NCBI GenBank assembly: GCA_016718155.1
Contig: JADKEH010000007.1
Coordinates: forward strand, 1 to 64,000
Reading direction: 5' to 3'
DNA length: 64,000 nt
Source: Candidatus Rhodoferax randersensis
Lineage (GTDB): Bacteria > Pseudomonadota > Gammaproteobacteria > Burkholderiales > Burkholderiaceae_C
Part shown: positions 28,361 through 36,505 of the stretch, piece after piece
Numbering within the stretch: the first letter of the stretch is position 1
Layout: every line of letters starts with the position of its first letter
Program-made: the position numbers and the translations under genes
Notes under the pieces: model-generated
What the model was told of the DNA's origin: nothing
What the model saw: only the letters and a program-made list of their open reading frames with translations
Databases searched by the model: none

Positions 28361-30739
28361 TTACAGGGTGTCGGTGAAGCTGCGCAGCTTGTCCGAGCGG
28401 CTGGGGTGCTTGAGTTTGCGCAAGGCCTTGGCTTCGATCTGACGAATACGCTCGCGCGTCACGTCAAACTGTTTGCCCACCTCTTCCAGCGTGTGATCGC
28501 TGGTCATCTCGATGCCAAAACGCATGCGAAGCACCTTGGCCTCGCGCGGCGTGAGGCTGTCCAGAATATCCTTGACCACATCGCGCAGACCGGCCTGCAT
28601 GGCGGCGTCCATCGGCGCCGTGTTGGCGCTGTCTTCGATGAAGTCGCCCAGGTGGGAGTCGTCATCGTCGCCGATCGGTGTTTCCATCGAAATCGGCTCT
28701 TTGGCGATCTTCATGATCTTGCGGATTTTGTCCTCAGGGATCTCCATCTTGGCGGCCAGCACGCTGGCGTCGGGCTCGAAGCCGAACTCCTGCAGGTGCT
28801 GACGGCTGATGCGGTTCATCTTGTTGATGGTTTCGATCATGTGCACCGGAATGCGGATGGTGCGCGCCTGGTCCGCGATCGAGCGCGTGATGGCCTGGCG
28901 GATCCACCAGGTGGCGTAGGTCGAGAACTTGTAGCCGCGGCGGTATTCGAACTTGTCCACCGCCTTCATCAGGCCGATGTTGCCTTCCTGGATCAGGTCC
29001 AGGAACTGCAGGCCACGGTTGGTGTACTTCTTGGCAATGGAAATGACCAGGCGCAGGTTGGCCTCGATCATTTCTTTCTTGGCGGCACGGGAGGACGATT
29101 CGCCCTCATTCATGCGCTTGTTGATGTCCTTCAGTTGGTCCAGGGGCACCACCACCCGCGACTGCAGGTCGGTCAGTTTCTGCTGCAGGTCCTGCACCGG
29201 CGGAATGTTGCGCCCCATGATGGCGCTCCAGGGCTTGCCGGCGGAGGTCTGCTTCTCGATCCACTTCAGGTTGAGCAATTGGCTGGCGACTTTGTTGCCC
29301 GCCTTGTCACGACCGCTGAAGTCGGCAATGAAGTTCTCTTGGGGATAGCCACACTTGTCAACGATGATGCGGCGCAGTTCGCGCTCCTTCTTGCGGATGT
29401 CGTCGACTTGCGCGCGCACCATGTCGCACAGCTTTTCGATGGCCTTGGCGGTGAAGCGGATGGACATCAGCTCTTCGCTCAGGGCTCTTTGCGCCTTCAC
29501 GTAGTTGGGCGTGCCGTAGCCTTCCTTGTCATAGGTTTTGTGAACTTTCTCGAACAGTTCACGCAGTCGGTCAAAGCGACTTAAGGCCTCGCGCTTGAGC
29601 TCTTCGAGCTTCTTGGTCAGTGCCTTGGAGCCGCCTTTGCCGTCGTCGTCGTCATCGGCGTCAAACTCATCAAAGTCTTCTTCCGCGACATAGTCGTCGG
29701 CTTCATTGGGGTTGGAGAAACCATCGACCACGGTGGTGATGACAATCTTGCCTTCACGGATTTCCTCACCCAGACGCAGGATCTCGGCAATCGTGGCGGG
29801 TGAAGCGGAGATCGCCTCCATCATCGCCATCAAGCCGCCTTCGATGCGCTTGGCAATTTCGATCTCGCCTTCGCGTGTGAGCAGCTCCACGGTACCCATT
29901 TCGCGCATGTACATGCGCACCGGGTCGGTGGTGCGACCGAACTCGCTGTCCACGGTGCTGAGTGCCGCTTCGGCTTCTTCCTCGGCTTCTTCTTCGGTGG
30001 CGGCAGTGGGGCCGTTGTTGTTGAGCAGCAGGGTTTCTGCGTCAGGGGTTTGTTCGTACACCGCCACGCCCATGTCGTTCAGCATGGAGATCACGACTTC
30101 GAGGGTTTCCGCATCGACCAGTTTGTCGGGCAGGTGGTCGGAAATTTCGCCATGGGTCAGGTAACCGCGGGTCTTGCCCAGCTTGATCAGGGCTTTGAGG
30201 CGCAGGCGGCGCTTGGCCATGTCTTCTTCAGACAGGACGGTCTCGTCCAGGCCGAATTCCTTCATCAAGGCGCGTTCTTTGGCCTTGCTGATCTTCATGC
30301 GCAGTGGCTTGACCTTCTCGCCAGGAGCGGCAACGGGCTCTTCGGCAAATTCGGCTTCGATGTCGGACAGATCCAGCTCACCTTCAGGTTTGGTGGCGTT
30401 CTTTGGCTTGCGTCCACGCTTGGCCCCGGTTTTGGGAGCGGCCTCTGATTCGGCGCTTGCGGCCTTGGGCGGACGCCCGGGTTTTTTCTTCACAACAACT
30501 TCGGGTGTCGCCGCAGCGCTTGCATGCTTCTTGGCTTCAGGGGTGGCGCTCGGGCCGTGATTTGCGGGAGACTTGGTGGCGGGCACTGCTTGCACTTTCG
30601 GGTTGGGCTTGGTAGGGGTCTTGGCGGTCGACTTGTCCACTGCCTTGGCAGCCGGCGAATGGGCTAGGGACTTGGCGACACGCTTTTCGGCGGGCTTGGG
30701 CTGCGACTGGACGGACTTCTTGGGCTTTTGAGCGGGCAT
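28361..30739 (-). CDS. rpoD: RNA polymerase sigma factor RpoD (sigma-70)
   Basis: Primary sigma factor, 792 residues. The first 120 residues are a low-complexity Lys/Ala/Pro-rich extension, common in betaproteobacterial RpoD. Region 1.1, the acidic non-conserved region with an Asp/Glu tract (DEFDADDDDDGKGG), and conserved regions follow. Region 2 contains GLQFLDLIQEGNIGLMKAVDKFEYRRGYKFSTYATWWIRQAI, and region 4.2 contains TLEEVGKQFDVTRERIRQIEAKALRKLKHP. It lies downstream of dnaG in the same orientation, as in many proteobacteria. A TATACT box at 30954-30959 (minus strand) may be part of its own promoter. Confidence 0.98.
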   Translation of the reverse strand: MPAQKPKKSVQSQPKPAEKRVAKSLAHSPAAKAVDKSTAKTPTKPNPKVQAVPATKSPANHGPSATPEAKKHASAAATPEVVVKKKPGRPPKAASAESEAAPKTGAKRGRKPKNATKPEGELDLSDIEAEFAEEPVAAPGEKVKPLRMKISKAKERALMKEFGLDETVLSEEDMAKRRLRLKALIKLGKTRGYLTHGEISDHLPDKLVDAETLEVVISMLNDMGVAVYEQTPDAETLLLNNNGPTAATEEEAEEEAEAALSTVDSEFGRTTDPVRMYMREMGTVELLTREGEIEIAKRIEGGLMAMMEAISASPATIAEILRLGEEIREGKIVITTVVDGFSNPNEADDYVAEEDFDEFDADDDDDGKGGSKALTKKLEELKREALSRFDRLRELFEKVHKTYDKEGYGTPNYVKAQRALSEELMSIRFTAKAIEKLCDMVRAQVDDIRKKERELRRIIVDKCGYPQENFIADFSGRDKAGNKVASQLLNLKWIEKQTSAGKPWSAIMGRNIPPVQDLQQKLTDLQSRVVVPLDQLKDINKRMNEGESSSRAAKKEMIEANLRLVISIAKKYTNRGLQFLDLIQEGNIGLMKAVDKFEYRRGYKFSTYATWWIRQAITRSIADQARTIRIPVHMIETINKMNRISRQHLQEFGFEPDASVLAAKMEIPEDKIRKIMKIAKEPISMETPIGDDDDSHLGDFIEDSANTAPMDAAMQAGLRDVVKDILDSLTPREAKVLRMRFGIEMTSDHTLEEVGKQFDVTRERIRQIEAKALRKLKHPSRSDKLRSFTDTL

Positions 30740-31014
30740 TTAGGAACCTCGGAACTTCAAGAACGGACAGGGTGAACAAGCGCCGACGCAAGCGGCGTAG
30801 TCTGAACGGCGGAGGCGTCAACCTCCCTGGCAAGATGTCTGGGCGAACATTTGGGATGCAGTCCTTGCGGTAAGGTTGCCGGTCGTGAGCGTGTTGCTCA
30901 ACGGTTGGCGGGGCCCGGAGGTGCTGCTGTCGCTCTTGCCGAATCAACCGAGCAGTATAGCGCGAAATTCTGTATTTTCTAGCCGGACAGCACTTTTTTT
31001 GGCGAATCTGGCCG

Positions 31015-32988
31015 TCAGGATGCCTCGGGCGGGGCCAAGGCGATGGCTTGCTTGAGCTGCCGCCAGCGCGCTTCCAGATCCCGAAACTGGGCAAAGGCCG
31101 CGGGATCGCCGGCGGCGGCCAAGCTGGCCTCGTCCTTTTTCTTCTCAATCTGCACCAGCAACATGCGGTTGAGCAAGTCGCGCAGTTCTCTGGCGCCCTC
31201 ACTGGCCGGCGCGGGTTCTGCGGGGGCGTCCACCATCAGCCGCAAAACATGCGCTTCGTCGGAATGGCCGGGAAGTGCCTCCTTCAACGCCCCCCAAGGC
31301 AAGGGGCCATGCTCGTGCAATTGGGCTTCCAGCCAGGCCAACAGCGGGCCGTGGGGCGGCGGCAACTCGCACAGCAGATGGTGTTCTTCGTGCGTCAGGG
31401 TCTCCCACAAGGCGCTGTGCCCGAACAGGATGCGGGTGGTGTGGTCGGCGCGGCTGGCCAGGGGGCCACGCAGCGGCGGGCGAAACGGGCGGTTGCTGTC
31501 CCACTGGGATTTGCCGGTCCATTTCCCCTTGCCTTCCCGTTTGCGCTTGCTTTTCCAGGCGTCGGGATCTTTGCCGTCGAGCGGGTGGGGGCGGGTGAGG
31601 GCGGCATCTGGGTTGTCCGGCATTCCGTCCGCGGCGCGCCATTCGCCGTGGCGTGGTCCACTTTGGGGTGGCGCGTTGTGGCTGGTGGCCCACAACATGC
31701 CCAGCTTTTGGCTGGGCAGTTGGACCTGCGCTGCGATTTCTGCAAGTAACTGTAGTTTGAGCGCCCCCTCGGGCAGCAGGTGCCACAGCGATTTGGCGTT
31801 GCTGGCCAGATGCGCTCGCCCCTCCGCGGTATCCATGTCGCATTCTTCGCGCGCGGCTTCGAGCAGAAAGCGGCTCAGTGGCGTGGCTTTGCTCACGTAC
31901 TGAGCGAATGCGTCCTGGCCATGGGCGCGGATGAAGCTGTCGGGGTCGTGTTCGTCCGGTAGAAACAGAAACTTGATCGAACGCACATCGCTGGCGTAGG
32001 GCAGGGCGGCGTCGAGCGCCTTGCGCGCGGCGCGTTTGCCTGCGGCGTCTCCGTCAAAGCTGAACACCACTGAATCTGTAAAACGAAACAGCTTGTGAAC
32101 ATGCTCGGCCGTACACGCCGTACCCAAAGTTGCCACGGCGTTGGGAAAGCCCAACTGGGCCAGCGCCACCACGTCCATATAGCCTTCGGTGACCAGGATA
32201 TAGCCGTGTTCGCGTACCGCGCCGCGGGCTTCAAACAGGCCATACAGCTCGCGCCCCTTGCTGAAAACGGGAGTCTCCGGTGAGTTCAGGTACTTGGGCT
32301 TTTCATCGCCCATCACACGTCCGCCAAAGCCGATGCACTCGCCCTTGATGTTTCGAATCGGGAACATGATGCGGTCACGGAAGCGGTCGTAGCGTTTGTC
32401 CTCGCCGCTGTGCTCGTCGGTGCTGTGAATCACCAAGCCGCTCTCGACCAGCATGGGGTCGTCGTAGCTCGGGAAGACGCTGGCCAAACTCCGCCAGCCT
32501 TCTGGTGCGAAGCCCAGGCCAAACTGCTTGGCGATCTCGCCGGAGAGGCCGCGGCGCTTGAGGTAGTCGACCGCCCGGGGCGTGTCCTTGAGGTGCCGTC
32601 GGTAGGCTTCAGCGGCCTTCTCCAGGACCTCGGTCAGGGTGGCCTGACGCTGGCGCTGCTCTTTGGCGCGCGCGCGGTCGTCCGGGCTGGCTTCGTCCTC
32701 TGGCACCTGCATGCCGTACTGCTGCGCGAGGTCTTTCACGGCTTCGACGAAGTCCATGCCCACATGGTCCATCAAAAAACTGATCGCGTTGCCGTTCTTG
32801 CCGCAGCCAAAGCAATGGTAAAACTGCTTGGTCGGGCTGACCGAGAACGATGGCGACTTCTCGCCATGAAAGGGGCACAGGCCCATGAAGTTGGCGCCAC
32901 CCTTCTTGAGTGGCACGTAGCGGCCAACGATGTCCACCACATCGGCGCGGGCAAGCAGCTCCTGGATGAAGGTCTGGGGGATCGACAT
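31015..32988 (-). CDS. dnaG: DNA primase
   Basis: Primase of 657 residues that makes RNA primers at the replication fork. The N-terminal CHC2 zinc domain has CPFHGEKSPSFSVSPTKQFYHCFGCG, followed by the catalytic core with TOPRIM motifs (VTEGYMDVVALAQLG and FDGDAAGKRAARKAL). A Pro/Lys-rich linker leads to a C-terminal DnaB-interaction domain. The usual upstream rpsU is not here; instead a dehydrogenase gene on the same strand begins further upstream. Confidence 0.97.
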   Translation of the reverse strand: MSIPQTFIQELLARADVVDIVGRYVPLKKGGANFMGLCPFHGEKSPSFSVSPTKQFYHCFGCGKNGNAISFLMDHVGMDFVEAVKDLAQQYGMQVPEDEASPDDRARAKEQRQRQATLTEVLEKAAEAYRRHLKDTPRAVDYLKRRGLSGEIAKQFGLGFAPEGWRSLASVFPSYDDPMLVESGLVIHSTDEHSGEDKRYDRFRDRIMFPIRNIKGECIGFGGRVMGDEKPKYLNSPETPVFSKGRELYGLFEARGAVREHGYILVTEGYMDVVALAQLGFPNAVATLGTACTAEHVHKLFRFTDSVVFSFDGDAAGKRAARKALDAALPYASDVRSIKFLFLPDEHDPDSFIRAHGQDAFAQYVSKATPLSRFLLEAAREECDMDTAEGRAHLASNAKSLWHLLPEGALKLQLLAEIAAQVQLPSQKLGMLWATSHNAPPQSGPRHGEWRAADGMPDNPDAALTRPHPLDGKDPDAWKSKRKREGKGKWTGKSQWDSNRPFRPPLRGPLASRADHTTRILFGHSALWETLTHEEHHLLCELPPPHGPLLAWLEAQLHEHGPLPWGALKEALPGHSDEAHVLRLMVDAPAEPAPASEGARELRDLLNRMLLVQIEKKKDEASLAAAGDPAAFAQFRDLEARWRQLKQAIALAPPEAS

Positions 32989-33072
32989 GGACCCGATTGT
33001 AGGAAGCGCGCCCGCCCGTACAACGCCGGGCGCACTGCTCAGCGCCGGACAGGGTGGCGGACTGGCAGTGTG

Positions 33073-33831
33073 TCAGCGAGGCGCCAGGCGAATGGCGCCA
33101 TCGAGGCGAATCACTTCGCCATTGAGCATGTCATTCTCAAAGATGTGCTGCGCCAGTTTGGCGTAGTCCTGCGGCGTGCCCAGTCGTGATGGAAACGGCA
33201 CACTGGCTGCCAAAGAGTCCTGCACTTCCTTTGGCATGCCAAACATCATTGGCGTGCCAAAGATGCCGGGTGCAATCGTCATGTTGCGAATGCCGTTGCG
33301 GGCCAGGTCGCGGGCGATGGGAAGCGTCATACCGACGATGCCTCCCTTGGAGGCGCTGTAGGCGGCCTGGCCGATCTGGCCGTCATAGGCGGCAACCGAT
33401 GCGGTGGAGATCATCACGCCGCGCTCACCCGTGGCTTCGGGCTCGTTCTTGCACATGGCATCGGCCGCGAGACGAATCATGTTGAAGCTGCCGATCAGGT
33501 TGACGGTGATGCACTTGCTGAACACGCCCAGGCTGTGCGCGCCATTCTTGCCCACGGTCTTCTCGGCCGGCGCGATGCCGGCGCAATTGACCAGGCCCAT
33601 CAACTTGCCCATCGACACGGCCTTGGCAACAACGGCTTGGCCGTCCGCTTCCTGGCTCACGTCACAGCGGACAAAAGCACCACCGATTTCCTTGGCGATG
33701 GCCTCGCCCTTTTCTGTTTGCATGTCGGCGATCACAACTTTGCCGCCACGTGCTGCCAGCATGCGTGCGGTGCCCTCGCCCAAGCCTGACGCGCCGCCGG
33801 TAACGATAAAGACCTTGCCTGAAATGTCCAT
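33073..33831 (-). CDS. short-chain dehydrogenase, 3-hydroxyacyl-CoA dehydrogenase type II-like
   Basis: NAD-dependent SDR of 252 residues resembling HSD17B10/type II 3-hydroxyacyl-CoA dehydrogenases. The Rossmann motif is VTGGASGLGEGTARML. NCAGIAPAEKTVGKNGAHSLGVFSKCITVNLIGSFN covers the cofactor region, Ser lies in MISTASVAAYDG, and the Tyr-x3-Lys catalytic pair lies in AAYSASKGG. The likely role is oxidation of 3-hydroxyacyl-CoA in fatty acid or isoleucine degradation. AGGAA precedes the ATG at 33831, and an ACGT-type inverted repeat lies 20 bp upstream, similar to the etfB operator. Confidence 0.92.
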   Translation of the reverse strand: MDISGKVFIVTGGASGLGEGTARMLAARGGKVVIADMQTEKGEAIAKEIGGAFVRCDVSQEADGQAVVAKAVSMGKLMGLVNCAGIAPAEKTVGKNGAHSLGVFSKCITVNLIGSFNMIRLAADAMCKNEPEATGERGVMISTASVAAYDGQIGQAAYSASKGGIVGMTLPIARDLARNGIRNMTIAPGIFGTPMMFGMPKEVQDSLAASVPFPSRLGTPQDYAKLAQHIFENDMLNGEVIRLDGAIRLAPR

Positions 33832-33850
33832 GGTGTTCCTCTGTGGGTTG

Positions 33851-33874
33851 ATTGACGTTAACGTAAACGTCAAT
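33851..33874. promoter_or_regulatory. inverted-repeat operator upstream of the dehydrogenase gene
   Basis: Perfect 9-nt arms ATTGACGTT (33851-33859) and AACGTCAAT (33866-33874) around six bases containing ACGT. The left part (TTGACGTTAACGTAAA) is itself a near-palindrome. Same half-site (TTGACGT) as the etfB palindrome; likely bound by a LiuR-like or other acyl-CoA catabolism regulator. Confidence 0.65.
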
Positions 33875-34026
33875 TATCGCGCAAGCGCCTGCGCCGCTTG
33901 CGACCCGTTGTCACGATTGCCCACGCGGGCAGTTCAATCGTTTCAAAGCGCGCTTGTGGCGACTTCTTTGAAGATGGACTGAGGGTCGCAGGATTGCTGC
34001 TATACTTCGGCCTCTCGGACATCCTT

Positions 34027-34103
34027 AGGCGCGTAGCTCAGCTGGTTAGAGCACCACCTTGACATGGTGGGGGTCGTTGGTTCGAGTCCAATCGCGCCTA
34101 CCA
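34027..34103 (+). tRNA. tRNA-Val (anticodon GAC), CCA encoded
   Basis: Cloverleaf: acceptor AGGCGCG / CGCGCCT, D-stem GCTC/GAGC, and anticodon stem CCACC/GGTGG around the loop TTGACAT (anticodon GAC). The T-loop TTCGAGT follows, then discriminator A and CCA. A TATACT -10 box lies at 34001-34006. Confidence 0.97.
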
Positions 34104-34273
34104 ATTTCTTCTCGACGTGACCTCGCTTGATGGCAAGAAGGTCTTTCTGAAACTTCCAGTTCTAATTGCACATCCTCAGGGTAAACCTTGGGGCCTCGCG
34201 GCGAGTGGCTCCCTAGAATCTGTTGCAGCGCAATACCGTAGATTCGACTGGGTTCGAGTCAGAGGAGAGACCG

Positions 34274-34807
34274 GTGCCAACAGCCAAAACTAAAGAGACC
34301 AAGCTCACGCAACGCGTGATCAAGAAATACCCCAATCGCCGTTTGTACGACACCGATTCATCGAGCTACATCACGCTGGCTGAAGTCAAGCAGCTCGTGA
34401 TGAACAACGAGCAGTTCGTGGTCCGCGACGCCAAGACCGGTGAGGACCTGACCCGCAACATCCTGTTGCAAATCATTCTGGAAGAGGAATCCAACGGCAT
34501 CCCGATGTTCACGGCGCCGGTGCTGGCCAGCGTGATCCGCTTTTATGGCCACGCCATGCAGGGATTCATGGGGGGTTACCTGGAGAAGAACATCCAGTCC
34601 TTGATGGACGTCCAGAACAAACTCGGAGACCCGTCGAAGGCGCTCACGCCGGAAGGGTGGAGCCAGTTCATGGCCCTGCAGTCACCGGCTTTGCAGGGTA
34701 TGTTGAGCAGCAATCTGGAGCAATCGAAAAACATGTTCGCGCAGATGCAGGATCAGATGCAAAAGCACACGGACCAAATGCTGGGCTCACTCGGGCTCAA
34801 GCCCTGA
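34274..34807 (+). CDS. phaR: polyhydroxyalkanoate synthesis repressor PhaR
   Basis: Transcriptional repressor that binds PHA granules and phasin gene promoters, 177 residues. The N-terminal PHB accumulation DNA-binding domain reads RVIKKYPNRRLYDTDSSSYITLAEVKQLV. A PHB_acc domain follows (LLQIILEEESNGIPMFTAPVLASVIRFYG). The Met/Gln-rich C-terminus (FAQMQDQMQKHTDQML) is amphipathic, fitting granule binding. The start is a GTG at 34274 with GGAG 6-9 nt upstream. The synthase genes phaCA are not in the window. Confidence 0.95.
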   Translation: MPTAKTKETKLTQRVIKKYPNRRLYDTDSSSYITLAEVKQLVMNNEQFVVRDAKTGEDLTRNILLQIILEEESNGIPMFTAPVLASVIRFYGHAMQGFMGGYLEKNIQSLMDVQNKLGDPSKALTPEGWSQFMALQSPALQGMLSSNLEQSKNMFAQMQDQMQKHTDQMLGSLGLKP

Positions 34808-34858
34808 CAGCGCCAACCCCGTCACCGCTGCGGGTGAGAAAGCGGGGACAATTCACTC

Positions 34859-36253
34859 ATGACAGACGTTCTCTCCAAAATCACCCCCTCCCCCAAAGTC
34901 GGTTTCGTTAGTCTTGGCTGTGCCAAGGCCTTGACCGATTCAGAACTGATCCTGACGCAGCTTAGTGCCGAGGGCTACCAGACCTCCAAAACCTTTCAGG
35001 GCGCCGACCTGGTGATCGTCAACACCTGCGGCTTCATCGATGATGCCGTGCGCGAGAGCCTGGACACCATCGGTGAAGCATTGGCCGAGAATGGCAAGGT
35101 GATCGTGACCGGTTGCCTGGGTGCCAGAAAAGGCGAGGGCGGTGGCAATCTGGTCAAGGAGTTGCACCCGAGTGTGCTGGCGGTCACCGGCCCGCAAGCC
35201 ACGCAGGAAGTCATGGACGCCGTGCACGCCAACCTGGCCAAGCCGCATGACCCGTTTGTGGACCTGGTGCCCAACGCCTTTGGCGTGGCGGGTATCAAGC
35301 TGACGCCTCGGCATTACGCCTACATCAAGATCAGCGAAGGCTGCAACCACCGCTGCACCTTCTGCATCATTCCGTCGATGCGCGGCGATCTGGTGTCGCG
35401 CCCGATTGGTGACGTGCTCAAGGAGGCGCGCGCCCTGTTCGAGGGCGGCGTCAAGGAGTTGCTGGTGATCAGTCAGGACACCTCGGCGTATGGCGTGGAT
35501 GTGAAATACCGCACCGGTTTCTGGGACGGCAAGCCGATCAAGACCCGCACCCTCGAGCTGGCACAGGCGCTCGGTGAGTTGGCAAGTGGCTACGGTGCCT
35601 GGGTACGCCTGCACTACGTGTACCCGTATCCGAGCGTGGACGAGATCATCCCTCTGATGGCCTCGGGCAAGGTCTTGCCCTACCTGGACGTGCCGTTTCA
35701 GCACAGCCATCCTGATGTGCTCAAACGCATGAAGCGACCGGCCAGTGGAGAGAGAAATCTGGAGCGAATTGAGCGCTGGCGCGAGGCGTGTCCCGAGATC
35801 GTGGTGCGCAGCACCTTCATCGCCGGTTTTCCGGGTGAGACGCAGGCGCAATTCGAACACCTTCTGGACTTCATGCGCGAAGCCAGGATTGATCGTGCCG
35901 GGTGTTTTGCCTACAGTCCGGTGGCCGGCGCGGCGGCCAATGATTTGTCTGGCATGTTGCCCCTTGAATTGCGCGAAGAGCGCCGGGCGCGCTTCATGCA
36001 AGTGGCCGAAGAAGTGTCCGCCGCCAAGCTGCAACAGCGTGTGGGCGCGACCATGCAGATATTGGTCGACTCCGCTCCGGGTCTGGGCAAACGCGGTGGC
36101 GTCGGACGAAGCTACGCCGATGCGCCCGAGATCGATGGTGTCGTGAAGTTGCTGGCACCCGAGAAGATCAGCAAGACGCTCAAGGTTGGCGAGTTCACCA
36201 AGGCGCGAATTGTGGCGGCCCAGGGGCACGACCTGATCGCGCAGCCATTCTGA
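34859..36253 (+). CDS. rimO: ribosomal protein S12 methylthiotransferase RimO
   Basis: Radical-SAM enzyme of 464 residues that methylthiolates Asp88 of ribosomal protein S12. The N-terminal methylthiotransferase domain supplies three Cys (SLGCAKALTDSE, NTCGFIDDA, TGCLG), the radical-SAM cluster motif is CNHRCTFC, and a C-terminal TRAM domain follows. It starts 51 nt after phaR. Its 3' end is followed by a hairpin that also terminates the opposing tRNA-Leu transcript. Confidence 0.97.
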   Translation: MTDVLSKITPSPKVGFVSLGCAKALTDSELILTQLSAEGYQTSKTFQGADLVIVNTCGFIDDAVRESLDTIGEALAENGKVIVTGCLGARKGEGGGNLVKELHPSVLAVTGPQATQEVMDAVHANLAKPHDPFVDLVPNAFGVAGIKLTPRHYAYIKISEGCNHRCTFCIIPSMRGDLVSRPIGDVLKEARALFEGGVKELLVISQDTSAYGVDVKYRTGFWDGKPIKTRTLELAQALGELASGYGAWVRLHYVYPYPSVDEIIPLMASGKVLPYLDVPFQHSHPDVLKRMKRPASGERNLERIERWREACPEIVVRSTFIAGFPGETQAQFEHLLDFMREARIDRAGCFAYSPVAGAAANDLSGMLPLELREERRARFMQVAEEVSAAKLQQRVGATMQILVDSAPGLGKRGGVGRSYADAPEIDGVVKLLAPEKISKTLKVGEFTKARIVAAQGHDLIAQPF

Positions 36254-36283
36254 AAACGGCCGGTTTGAACCAGCCGCAGACAA

Positions 36284-36310
36284 CAAAAAAGCCGCTGTGC
36301 AAACAGCGGC
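36284..36310 (-). terminator. intrinsic terminator of tRNA-Leu (bidirectional hairpin)
   Basis: Stem GCCGCTGT/ACAGCGGC (36291-36298 with 36303-36310). On the minus strand it is followed by six T, placing it correctly after the tRNA-Leu gene. Confidence 0.85.
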
Positions 36311-36370
36311 TCATTGTTAATCAAATCCCCAGTGATCGATTCAAAAAGATCGCCGGTTTTTCACTTATAT

Positions 36371-36455
<85 letters not shown>

Positions 36456-36505
36456 ATCTCAGGAAAGAGAGCAATTGTATCAAAAATATTAGCCAAACCA
36501 GCGGC

